Part shown: piece after piece, positions 22,298 through 32,555 of the stretch | Layout: every line of letters begins with the position of its first letter | Position numbering within the stretch: the stretch's first letter is position 1 | Assembly: GCF_024713945.1 (NCBI RefSeq) | Contig: NC_134682.1 | Coordinates: 4,689,001 to 4,753,000, forward strand | Direction of reading: 5' to 3' | Source of the DNA: Dermatophagoides farinae | Taxonomy: Eukaryota > Arthropoda > Arachnida > Sarcoptiformes > Pyroglyphidae | Length of the DNA stretch: 64,000 bases | Notes under the pieces: model-generated | Database searches by the model: none | Seen by the model: only the letters and a program-made list of their open reading frames with translations | What the model was told of the DNA's origin: nothing | Position numbers and translations under genes: made by a program

Positions 22298-24511
22298 ATG
22301 TCAACATCATCAATATTGTTGAATAGTGAACAAATTCTTCAATTAACATTTGGTGATAAAGATATAGTTCGACGAATTAAATCATCAAATATATTATTAG
22401 TTGGTGCCGGTGGTATTGGTTGTGAAGTATTAAAAGGTCTTATATTAAGTGGATTTCCACGTATTACAATTATTGATTTAGATACAATTGATGTATCGAA
22501 TTTGAATCGACAATTTCTGTATAATAAAACACATGTTGGTAAATCTAAAGCAGTTGTTGCAGCTGAAATTTCTATCGAACGTTTTGCACATCATGATCCA
22601 TTGACCAAAAAACCATTATCGATAATTGAACCAATTCATGATTCAATATTGAATCTTAAATATGATCGACAATTTTATCAACAATTCACATTCATTATAA
22701 ATGCATTGGATAATAATACAACACGTGTACATGTGAATCGTCTTTGTTTAGCTGCCGATCGTCCATTAATTGAATCTGGTTCGGCTGGTTATTTTGGCAA
22801 TGTTACGTTGATCAAAGGTGGCGTAACGAAATGTTTTGAATGTATACCACCAAAAAAAGATGAAAATTCCTATGCATCATGTACGATTCGTAATACACCA
22901 TCATTACCAATACATTGTATTGTATGGGCCAAGCATTTATTTGCACAATTATTTGGACAAAGTGATGAAGATATTAGTCCAGATGCAACGGTCATTACAA
23001 ATGATGACGACGATCAAAATGATTATAATGAACAACAACAATTAAACATGAATCATCAAACTACAAGACAATTTGTTGAATCCAATGATTATGATCCAAA
23101 ATGTTTATTTAATAAAATCTTTTATCATGATATTCGTTACCTGAAAGGAATGAAAAATTTATGGGAAAATCGTAAAAATCGTCATGAACCACAAGAATTG
23201 TCATATGATCAAATTATTAATGGAAAGATTCGTTTTGAAGATCAACAACAATTGCCGCAGCAAGATAAAGAATCAAATGGTAATGGTCAAACGACATCAT
23301 CATCATCGAAAATAATCAATGATCAACGTTTATGGACAATGAATGAATGTTTAGATATATTTATTGAAAGTCTTTCAAAGCTAAAAGATCGGTTAAAACA
23401 ATGTAATGGTGGTGGTGGTGGTGGTGGTTGCCTTGAATGGGATAAAGATGATGATATTGCTGTCGATTTTGTAACATCTGTTTCAAATTTTCGTTGTTAT
23501 TGTTTTTATATAGCAAGAAAATCAAAATTTGAAGTCAAATCATTAGCTGGTAATATTATACCGGCTATATCGACAACAAATGCAATTGTTGGTGGTGGTT
23601 ATGTATTGCTTGAATCGATTCGCTTGTTGCAATCATTATTACCGCAAAGAATTTTCAAAGAATCAGAATGGAAACCAACCGAAATGGAATTGGCTAAAGA
23701 ATCCACTAGTATTATGATGAATTGTTTTTCCGTGTTTATTTCGAATAAAAATCTACCAAATTTAAGCAAAACAGCTATTGAAGAATTATTACCACCAATT
23801 ACCAATTGTCTGGCTTGTTCTGGAAAAGTTCGTGAAGTAATCGTAGAATTATCATTTGCAAAAATTACATTAGCTGATTTGATTGAACAATTAGTAATGA
23901 AAAAATTTAAAACCGTTGCCCCGGATATTAATTGTTATGATTTAAAGAAAATGATCTATGCTGCTGACGATGAAGATGAATTGAAAGAATCAACATCATT
24001 TTATCGTTCGACAACATTGGAATCATTAGGATATTTTTATGATAATATTTGTTTGAATATTCAAGATTTAGAACAAGATTTCCAAGTAAACATACGGCTA
24101 CGAAATGTACAATTTACATTGGATGAAGAAGAACAATTAAATGGTGATTTATTTCGTGTATTGTTAGATGAAAATGAATTGAATAAAATTCATCAAGAAC
24201 AACAGCAACAACAACAAAAAACAGCTGATAATAATCAACAAAATGGACAAAATGATATTGAAACAATCATTGATGGTGTTGATGAAGAAGAAAATCGAAT
24301 AACAAAATTGAAACGAAAAACAATCGAATCATCATCATCATCATCATTGGATGAACAACAGCAAAAAATGTCAACTATCGATTTAATAGATGATGATGAT
24401 GATGATGATGAAATCGAATGTTTAATGGATAATGATGATAGACAACAACAACAACAACAATCAGAACTGGAAATGGAACCACCATCAACCAAACGTTTAC
24501 GGGCCAATTAA
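22298..24511 (+). CDS. UBA2: SUMO-activating enzyme subunit 2 (UBA2/SAE2)
   Basis: Catalytic subunit of the SUMO E1. It adenylates SUMO with partner SAE1, then carries it as a thioester before transfer to UBC9 in the nucleus. Intronless, 737 residues. Features: adenylation motif GAGGIGCEVLKGL, SNLNRQFLY, catalytic Cys195 in SYASCTIRNTPS, zinc-binding pairs CFECIPPK and CLACSGK, and GNIIPAISTTNAIVGG. A ubiquitin-fold domain follows (KITLADLIEQL to about 610). The C-terminus is low-complexity and acidic with [13 protein letters not shown], which looks like a SUMO-interacting motif, and ends with a basic KRLR (possible nuclear localisation). Human UBA2 has 640 residues; the extra length is Gln, Gly and Asp runs. 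Convergent with PHM downstream. Confidence 0.96.
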   Translation: MSTSSILLNSEQILQLTFGDKDIVRRIKSSNILLVGAGGIGCEVLKGLILSGFPRITIIDLDTIDVSNLNRQFLYNKTHVGKSKAVVAAEISIERFAHHDPLTKKPLSIIEPIHDSILNLKYDRQFYQQFTFIINALDNNTTRVHVNRLCLAADRPLIESGSAGYFGNVTLIKGGVTKCFECIPPKKDENSYASCTIRNTPSLPIHCIVWAKHLFAQLFGQSDEDISPDATVITNDDDDQNDYNEQQQLNMNHQTTRQFVESNDYDPKCLFNKIFYHDIRYLKGMKNLWENRKNRHEPQELSYDQIINGKIRFEDQQQLPQQDKESNGNGQTTSSSSKIINDQRLWTMNECLDIFIESLSKLKDRLKQCNGGGGGGGCLEWDKDDDIAVDFVTSVSNFRCYCFYIARKSKFEVKSLAGNIIPAISTTNAIVGGGYVLLESIRLLQSLLPQRIFKESEWKPTEMELAKESTSIMMNCFSVFISNKNLPNLSKTAIEELLPPITNCLACSGKVREVIVELSFAKITLADLIEQLVMKKFKTVAPDINCYDLKKMIYAADDEDELKESTSFYRSTTLESLGYFYDNICLNIQDLEQDFQVNIRLRNVQFTLDEEEQLNGDLFRVLLDENELNKIHQEQQQQQQKTADNNQQNGQNDIETIIDGVDEEENRITKLKRKTIESSSSSSLDEQQQKMSTIDLIDDDDDDDEIECLMDNDDRQQQQQQSELEMEPPSTKRLRAN

Positions 24512-24812
24512 TCGAATATATTGAATCGAATGATTTTCTTAGATTTTCTTTTCATTTAAAAATTGATTTTTTTAATATAAATCAAAATAACCTTTTTTTC
24601 TTGTATGTGAGGGGTGTGTTTGTGTTTGTGGTTGTAATTTATCATTTTCACCATCATTGATCATCATCATAATAATAAGCGATAACAATAATTTATAGAT
24701 AAATGAAAAATTTTTTCCATTTTGGTTGTTGTTTTGGATTTGAAATTCTTTTTGTTCACTGTTTTGACCAGATTGATTGATTAATTGATTGATTGAATCA
24801 ATTTTCGTTTAT
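24512..24812. other. Convergent 3' intergenic region
   Basis: Short region shared by the 3' ends of UBA2 (plus) and PHM (minus). It holds TATATAA-like and T-rich sequence, a TG-rich stretch near 24605-24635 and GATT repeats near 24772-24795. No gene. Confidence 0.6.
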
Positions 24813-26128
24813 TCATGGAAATTTATTCGTTTCTTCTGTAATCTGTTTTGATACACGAAAAACATTATCCCAATAAAAATTTGGTGGTCCAGCGGTGAAA
24901 CAAATTTTCTTCTTAAGATTATGATCCATACGTTCAAAATAATACATGATATAAAAATTACACATTTCATCATCACCTGTGGAACCAATTTGTACTGGAT
25001 GTGATTGATTATTATACATCGTACAACGTGCAACAACCATATCACCAGGGTGTATAGAAATTGTTTCATGAATTGGATAAAACATTTGTGGCAACTGGGG
25101 ATTGCCTTTACCAATCAATTGCCAACGATTATTACGATCGATACGATAACCAGTGACCACTTTACCTAATTTATGTGTATGTGTTCGAAATGCAAACGGA
25201 TGTATAATAATATTTTCACGCATTTGACATGCACTGTCAAAATAGTCTAGAAAAATTGGTAAACAAAAAAAAGTTGATTCGAAAAATGATGATCAATTTT
25301 TATTTTTATTTACCAAGTGAATGTGGTTGAATCACACCACCGGTAGCCAATAACAAAACACCGGCCAATTTATCGATTCTAAAGTTTGAAAATAAAATGA
25401 AATGAAATGAACATCATCATTTTTTAAATTTCATCAATTACTGTTGTGTTTCCTGTGGTAACATTCGTAACGTTATTCCTGAATGATCGGTATCACCATC
25501 TGATTTTTAAATGAAAAATATTATCAAAAATGTTTCATATACAGATGAACTTACTTCGAAAACGATGAACATGTGCATAATGAACCTGTAATACGAGATA
25601 ATTGATATCTGATCCATAACCAACTTTGAATCCAACACCTTTTGGCAGTTTTAATGCCGGTGCATCCATAGCCCAACTATAGACAATTTGTGATTGTCCT
25701 TTACAGACTGGTCCACGTGGAAAAAATTCCCTTTCCGATGGATCAATTGATTGATCATCATCATCATCATCAAGATGATTATTAGCAAATGTCATTTCAC
25801 CACAATCCCAAACAGCACGTGGTGTATCACGTTCATAATAACCGGGTATTTGACAACCATATATCAATATATGATGTGCTGTTTGTTTAGTTGCATTCGG
25901 CAAATATTCAACAATAAATTCATGTTCATAACGTGGCATTCTAAATGCCGTACAAAGGTAGGTTTCTGGTTGCATAGGTCGTACATCTGGCATTAACATT
26001 GGAAAATATTTACTATTTTCAGCATATTCATTTTCTTTTTCTAGATGTTGTCGTGCTGTAACCAGATTCCATGATAATGATATCAAAACAATAATACTGA
26101 AGAATACTAATGATGAATGGAATGCCAT
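24813..26128 (-). CDS. Phm: Peptidylglycine alpha-hydroxylating monooxygenase (PHM), monofunctional
   Basis: Copper- and ascorbate-dependent enzyme that hydroxylates C-terminal glycine of neuropeptide precursors in the secretory pathway, the first step of amidation. Four exons with consistent phases: 25555-26128, 25442-25499, 25314-25378 and 24813-25246, giving 376 residues. Signal peptide MAFHSSLVFFSIIVLISLSW. Copper A ligands are in QTAHHILIYGC; copper B ligands are HTH in FRTHTHKLG and the Met in DEMCNFYIMYY. Other marks are VLQVHYAH, NPQLPQMFYP and VVARCTMYNN. Introns are 55-67 bases. The protein ends after the PHM catalytic core with no PAL lyase domain. It is therefore a single-function enzyme as in insects, and a separate PAL gene is expected elsewhere. 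Confidence 0.95.
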
Positions 26129-27143
26129 TTTCGATATATTCTTGAATGTTTTTGAATTAAATACATAAATTGGATTAAATCACGTTGAAAACTGGTAGGT
26201 GTTTATCACACACACACACACACAATAACTTTGATTAAATTTCAATTTTTTTTCGTTTAAATTTTTTTTAATATAAAAAAGAACGAGATTCTTTTGAACG
26301 ATTATACGATTGTACTTATGACATTTTCATTTCAAAAGAATTCAAGAATCCAAGTTGGAACTTGAGAACACTCATACATACATACACAACAACTCGAAAT
26401 AAAGATGGAGGACAATCTTGATATGGATTGAGTTTCGTTATAAAAAAAAAATTGAGAAGAGCATGAGCATCAAGTGTTGTTGCTGAAGTGAATATTTCAT
26501 TGAATTCTTGAAATTCACTATATAGAAATGAATAATGGCAATGAGAATTTATTTTTTTCTGGAACCATATCTTCTTGATATCCCACCATAAAGAACCACA
26601 CTGTTGCTATATTGTTTTTGAATTTCAGTATATTTAAGCAATTTGATTGTTGACGGGGTTTTTTTTCCGTCTCTCTATTGTCGTTGTTCAAATCATTTGT
26701 AAATAAAAATTTTCTGGAAATGACGTCGATACACTGTGTACTGTGTGTGTGTGTGTATGAGTGTTTGATGATGATAAAGAATTTTGATTCATCAAAATCG
26801 GATACAAAATGTGTGTTTATAACTCATTTTTGATATAAACAACACAACAAACGTTTTTTTTTCTCTCTAATAATTTTTGATGATAGTGTTGCCAATGATA
26901 ACAACAACAACAACAATATGATTCAAGGTGATGACGAATTGAGAGAAACAAGACTAAATAGAATGAAATGAGAGTGTTGAATGGACATTGACATTTAGTT
27001 GGTTGGTTGATTGATCAACCGGTTGAAATTTTTTTTTTTTATTGTTTTTCTCGTTTGTTTTATTTTTATTTTTTTTTTTATTTTGTTGAAATTGAAATTT
27101 TCAATCATCACATTAATTATTTATTGATTGATTGATTATTGAT
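26129..27143. other. Intergenic region, no gene seen
   Basis: About 1 kb between the PHM start and the 3' end of the 27144 gene. It contains CA and TG runs (near 26208-26224 and 26742-26756), an ACA run near 26902-26917, T-rich tracts (27027-27085) and GATT repeats near 27120-27140. No coding region is supportable. The PHM promoter is presumably at the left end. Confidence 0.6.
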
Positions 27144-28796
27144 TTATTTTCTTGATCTTTTCTTCATCATTTTTGATGCAGCCGATGATGCAGCTGATGA
27201 TGCAAATGATGATCCTACTGCTGATGATCCAATTTTTCGTTTACCTTTACCACCCATTTTTGAAAATGGTGATACTTTTTTTCGTTTACCACCCCCCATT
27301 TTAGATGGTGAAAATTTAGATCGTACACCTGATGTCATTCTTGATGATGATGACATACCACTTAATAATGTTGAACCGGCTGTCGATGATCCTCTGGATG
27401 ATGCACGTGATGAAAATGATGATGATGATGTTGATGATAGATTTGATGATGATGACATTGATGATGAAAATCTTGATCCACCACTACCACCAATACCACC
27501 ACCACCACGGCCATCAACAACAATACCGGCTTTACGTTCACGTTGTTTAACAATATAAAAAACAACAAATAAGATAATCAACATTAGAATATTTTTCACT
27601 GTAAAAATAACCAATGTTAAAAGACGATAGAATTTATCCGATTTTGACAATTCTGGTAATTCAGGTAATTCTTGTAGTTGATGTTGCTGTTGTTGATCAC
27701 CTTGACCACTTAATACAGTTGGTGGTTGTGTTGGTTTTTGTCCACGTTGAAATGGTTTAATTGTTGTGGATGGTTGCTGTCCAGCACCAACAATTGGCCA
27801 TGGTTCTTTTGGTATTGAATCTGATTCTTTCACAAATTGTGATGGTGGTGATTGACAATGGAAAAAATCTTGTAATTTTTTAATCCAAAATCTTGATTCA
27901 TGATTACGTTTTTCCAATACCATTTTATCCGTATAAATTACATATTGTTCTTCATATTTTGTTCCAACCAAATAGACAGTATTTTCAGCAATAAATCCAT
28001 AATGTACAGCTTGCAATAGAAATGTGGTTGTATTACAATGACGTTGTTGTTCTTGCAATCGGAATGCATTCCGTTGTGAAAGTGAAAAACAAAGATAACC
28101 AATCGGTCTGTTCATTTCGACATCCCAATTTACTTGCACTGTATTCGATTCACTATTATGACCAATGGTGATCAATAATGATGCAAAATGATCCGATTTA
28201 CCACTACTAATAATAATAATTGATTGATGTGATGTTTGTGGATATTTTCGTTGTTCAGATTTTATCGTACCTAATGAACCACGAAATAGAATATTGCGAA
28301 ATTTTTTTCCATCCGAACTAATCATAAAATTCAATGCAAATTGTGATTGTTGATCAGCAAACAAACCCAATGATATAAAACGACGCATATATTCACCATT
28401 CTCATCTGTGGACATTTCATTCCAAACTTGTTTTAAATTTTCATCGGATTTACTAAAAAATGATGGATAACTTTTTTCCAACGATATCATTTGACCATCA
28501 TGTAGATATAATCGATGATTAGTTGCATCATAACTGGTTTTCACTGCTTTATATACAATAATCATATGATTTTTAGTATATTGCCATATATTATCATATA
28601 CAATGCCTATTGCTGCGGTTATTTTGTCAATATTTGCTTCTGAATTACTACAACTTATACCGGAATTCACAGCAACTATTGGTGGATGTTCTTGTTGATT
28701 TATATGTTCAATATTTTCCATCATTATAATAATGATGATCATGATGATGGTAATGGAATATGAATGCCTCCATTCATTATTTTTGGGCATAATCAT
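27144..28796 (-). CDS. Four-cysteine ectodomain family member, membrane-anchored (550 aa)
   Basis: Intronless. The hydrophobic start (SITIIMIIIIIM) serves as signal peptide or anchor. The ectodomain has the family series: GISCSN, AIGIVYDNIWQY, LYLHDGQ, IGYLCFS, RHC, VHYGF, VYLVG, VIYTDKMVLE and DFFHCQ. A Pro/Gln-rich stalk leads to a membrane span (LLTLVIFTVKNILMLIILFV). The cytoplasmic tail is Gly-rich, then Ser-rich, then Lys-rich (KMGGGKRKKVSPF, KMGGKGKRKIG) and ends KMMKKRSRK. This closely parallels the gene at 2327, more than 23 kb away on the opposite strand, suggesting these two are the closest pair in architecture. Function unknown. Confidence 0.85.
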   Translation of the reverse strand: MIMPKNNEWRHSYSITIIMIIIIIMMENIEHINQQEHPPIVAVNSGISCSNSEANIDKITAAIGIVYDNIWQYTKNHMIIVYKAVKTSYDATNHRLYLHDGQMISLEKSYPSFFSKSDENLKQVWNEMSTDENGEYMRRFISLGLFADQQSQFALNFMISSDGKKFRNILFRGSLGTIKSEQRKYPQTSHQSIIIISSGKSDHFASLLITIGHNSESNTVQVNWDVEMNRPIGYLCFSLSQRNAFRLQEQQRHCNTTTFLLQAVHYGFIAENTVYLVGTKYEEQYVIYTDKMVLEKRNHESRFWIKKLQDFFHCQSPPSQFVKESDSIPKEPWPIVGAGQQPSTTIKPFQRGQKPTQPPTVLSGQGDQQQQHQLQELPELPELSKSDKFYRLLTLVIFTVKNILMLIILFVVFYIVKQRERKAGIVVDGRGGGGIGGSGGSRFSSSMSSSSNLSSTSSSSFSSRASSRGSSTAGSTLLSGMSSSSRMTSGVRSKFSPSKMGGGKRKKVSPFSKMGGKGKRKIGSSAVGSSFASSAASSAASKMMKKRSRK

Positions 28797-28942
28797 TTTT
28801 AGAAAAGAGAAAAATTGAAAAAAAACATTCGAAATAAAACATTTGACATTGTGTATTTATAATGCACAAAAAAATCTTTTAATTATTTGATTTAATTAAT
28901 TTTTTTGAAGAAAAACAAAAAAAACATTGGCAGTTTGATTGA

Positions 28943-31081
28943 TTACTTTGATTTGTGAAAAAATTTAAATTTTTTTTCCGAACGATTCTTGGTTAGTGAT
29001 GACGATGATGATGATGACTTTTCACATAAATCATCCCCATTATTGTTATGATTCTTATTATTATTATTGATTTCAGATTTAAGAATTTGAATTTCTTTTT
29101 CTAATGCGGCAATTCTTTCGGTATCTTGTTTTTTTTCTCGTTTTAGTCGTATAATTTCTTGTTTTTGCGTTTGTTGTAACGTTAACTGTGATTTTCTATT
29201 ACTTGGTTTACGTTTCAATTGAAAATGGATCGATGACAATTTTCTTTCAATCACACCGATTGTTTTGATTCTTTTTGCCGGATTTCGTTCGGTCATGGCA
29301 AGAATTAATTTTCCAAACATTTTATAAAGATCATTTTCATTGAATTCTGATGGTAGAATTCTTTGGATTTTTAATTTATCAAGCATCAATGATTTTTCCA
29401 TACCAGAACCATATGGATAGATTAATTCAAATAGAATGATACCCAAGCTATAGATATCAACACAATGATCATACTTTGATTGTTTCAATTGTTCAGGTGC
29501 TGCATATGATGGTGTACCCATACCGAACGATAGCGATGTTTGTAGATGATGATCATTATTGATGGATAATGATGATGATGATTGCACAGGCTTATAATAA
29601 GCATTTAGACTCCAAGAACTAAGACCAAAATCACAAATTTTCAATAGTTTTCCATCTAATGTAAACAGAATATTTGATGGTTTTAAATCCCGGTGTATTA
29701 GTTGTTTATCATGTATATGACGAACGCCGGCAAGAATTTGTGCGAACCATTTCAATTCTACGGATAGATTCAAATTATCAATTGTTTTAAATGATTTATT
29801 CCGATTTTCAATATAATCACGAAGATTTTGGCCACAAAGTTCCATTTGTATGAAAAGAAATGTTTCCCTTTTATTTTCATCCGTTTGTTTTCCAACATTT
29901 TTAACCATTTTCGTTCCATTATCTTTGACCGACGACGATAATGATGATGATGACGAGGATGATGATGATGAATTTGAAGAACGAAAAAATTTACTTTTTT
30001 CTTTCATTTTCGTATCATTGATTGATTTGGATGAAATGATTTCAATCAAGTCATCACCAAGTAGATTGTTATTGCCAGTACTTGTCGTTGTCGGTTCGTC
30101 ATTGTGATCATGACCATCATTGACATTCACCATTGTTGATGAACAATTCTGTATCCACGATGTTTTATATTCAACAACATTTAAATGAGATAATTGTGCA
30201 TAAATAATTGGTTCACGATTCAATTTATCCAATTGTCCTTGTTTTAAATGAATTATTTTCACTGCATATTGTTGTTTATCCACTCGATGTTGTACTTTAT
30301 TCACTTTACCATTTCCTATTTTTCATAGAAATAAAATCATTACGAAAAATAACAGATCAGATAAATTAATAAACTTACCACCGCCGCCAATTCTTTCAAG
30401 TTCTTGAAATTCTTTTGCATAACGATCTTCATCATAATAATTTCTTGAATCAAATAATAATGGTCTCGGTTGATTCGAATCTATTGCACGTATCGTTTTC
30501 GTTGTTATGAATGATAAGTGTTCGAAAATTTTGTGTTCAATTCTTTTGCTTAGATTATCGAATAGTTTACGATTTTTTCGCCATTGAAATGTTTGACTGG
30601 TAAACTTTTTCAAATCATCAAACAATTTATTCACCAAATCTTTACCATTATTTTTTTCAATAGAATTCTGTATCAATGCCAGTAATAATAGATTTTGTGC
30701 ACGATTTTGATTTCGTCGTACCACTTTATTATTATCTTTAACAGTTGTTACTGCTGCTGCTGTTGTTGTTTCTTGGTCAATTTTATCATCATTTTCCAAT
30801 TGATTTATCCATTCGATTGGTAATGAATCAATGGAAGGAACTTTTTCCGTTGCTGTTTCCATTGTTCCATCATCAAAATCAAGAATTGGTTGTGCTTGAG
30901 GTAATCGTTGAATAAGTTCATGATTATTGATTTGAATTTGGCTTGGGCTTTGATTAAGGTGATGATTATTATTATTATTAAGATCCATTTGGAATCGTAA
31001 ATGAAACGGCTGACAAGAATCATAAATATCCAATGTTATTGGTACTAAAAAATCATCACTGATATGTATTTTACAATCCAT
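28943..31081 (-). CDS. EIF2AK1: eIF2-alpha kinase, HRI type (EIF2AK1)
   Basis: Stress kinase that phosphorylates translation factor eIF2-alpha. Two exons, 30379-31081 and 28943-30315, intron 63 bases, phase 1, giving 691 residues. The glycine loop spans the splice junction (ERIGGGGNGKV). The catalytic Lys is in YAVKII and NVVEYKTSWI follows, as in eIF2-alpha kinases. A long Ser-rich insert splits the N-lobe (about 150 residues), the hallmark of the PEK/HRI/GCN2 group. The C-lobe has MELCGQNLRDYI, HRDLKPSNILF, CDFGLSSW, GTPSYAAPEQL and IYSLGIILFELIYP. The N-terminal QNLLLLALIQNSIE and the C-terminal coiled coil (KKQDTERIAALEKEIQILK) match vertebrate HRI rather than PERK (no signal peptide or membrane span) or GCN2 (no HisRS domain). 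The start is the ATG at 31081. Confidence 0.88.
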
Positions 31082-31614
31082 TGTTCTCTTTATCTCATTC
31101 AACAGTTACCAAAGTGATTATCATTTAAAAGAAGGCTGTCCAATAAAAACTACCATATCTTATTTATATAGTGATGATTAAATTTTCAATAAAAACATCT
31201 GTGAGAATCAAAAAAAAAAAACAACATTGAAATATTTCAGAAAAAAAACAAGCAATACTTTGGTGTTATTTTTATCATTATGGCTATTTCGACTGTAAAT
31301 TGATTAGAAAAAGAAATAAAAAAGTGCAAATAGTTTCATCACATTGTCTGTTTGAGGTGGTTGCTTATCATATAGGTTTTTGATTGATTAATCGATCAGA
31401 ACGAAAAAAAAGAAAGAAGTTTCCAGATTATTTTTTTTTCTAAAAAAGGTATATGACGTGTTTCTTTGTGAGAGAATTAAATGTTAAACAGTGGTTGATA
31501 TTTTTATTTTTATTTTTGTATATAGAAAAACAGACATCATCCACGACATTCCATTCTGCAGCCGCATTCTATTCATTCATTCATTCATTCGAAATTATTA
31601 TTATTAATTGATTG
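31082..31614. promoter_or_regulatory. Divergent promoter region, HRI and PPIB
   Basis: 533 bases separating divergent start codons. AT-rich, with A and T runs and an ATTC tetranucleotide run near 31569-31590. No TATA box with convincing spacing, and no gene. Confidence 0.5.
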
Positions 31615-32358
31615 ATGATGATGAAAGGAAATATTATCAAATTATTTTTAGTAATCATTTCGTTTACATTCACACATGAATGTATTGCACAATCTCCAGC
31701 AGCAGATGATACGAAACCAAAAGGACCGAAAGCAACGGATATTGTTACATTCGACATAACGATTGGTGGTGAATCGGCAGGTAAAATACGTATCGGTCTT
31801 TTTGGTAAAACGGTACCGAAAACTGCAGAAAATTTTAAACAACTTTGTATTAAACATCAGACTGAGGTTTGAATAATTTTTTTTCAATCAATCAATTTAT
31901 ACATTTCTTTTTCTTGTCCTGAATAGAATACTGATGATGGCAAATCACTTGTCGGCTATAAAGGTAGCATATTTCATCGTGTAATTGCCGATTTTATGAT
32001 ACAAGGTGGAGATTTTACACGCGGTGATGGTACCGGTGGTCGTAGTATTTATGGTGAAAAATTTCCGGATGAAAATTTCAAATTAAAACATTATGGTGCC
32101 GGTTGGTTATCAATGGCCAATGCTGGTAAAGATACGAATGGATCACAATTTTTTATAACATGTAAAAAAACACCATGGTTAGATGGCCGTCATGTTGTAT
32201 TTGGCAAAGTATTGGAAGGAATGTCTGTGGTGAGAAAAATTGAAAAATTGGAAACCAATCCACAAGATCGTCCACAAAAAGAAGTGAAAATTGCCGATTG
32301 TACCGTCGAGACATTGGCTGAACCGATTTCGGTTTCACGTGATGATGCAACTGAATGA
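31615..32358 (+). CDS. PPIB: Secretory-pathway cyclophilin (peptidyl-prolyl isomerase B)
   Basis: Prolyl isomerase that assists protein folding in the ER. Two exons, 31615-31866 and 31927-32358, intron 60 bases, phase 0, giving 227 residues. Signal peptide [20 protein letters not shown]. The core is classic: [36 protein letters not shown] (active Arg and Phe), [33 protein letters not shown]. The loop before the catalytic FHRV is longer than in vertebrate PPIB ([18 protein letters not shown] instead of ATGEKGFGYKN), and the intron falls in that loop. The C-terminus lacks KDEL, as in other PPIB proteins. The start ATG is the first of three tandem ATGs. Confidence 0.95.
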
Positions 32359-32555
32359 ATGATGAATTTTTAATTTCTAAAAGTTTTCGGAAACAACAAT
32401 CAATTCAAATGTCTTTAAATTAATAGCTAAATTCTTTTTTTTTAAATTCATTTTTAAAATTTTCAATTCTCTTTTTCTTTACAAAACAAAATTAAAGAAG
32501 TCTTTTTTTGTATAGAACAAGACAGAAATTTTCAAAAAAAAATTTTTTTTGATCC

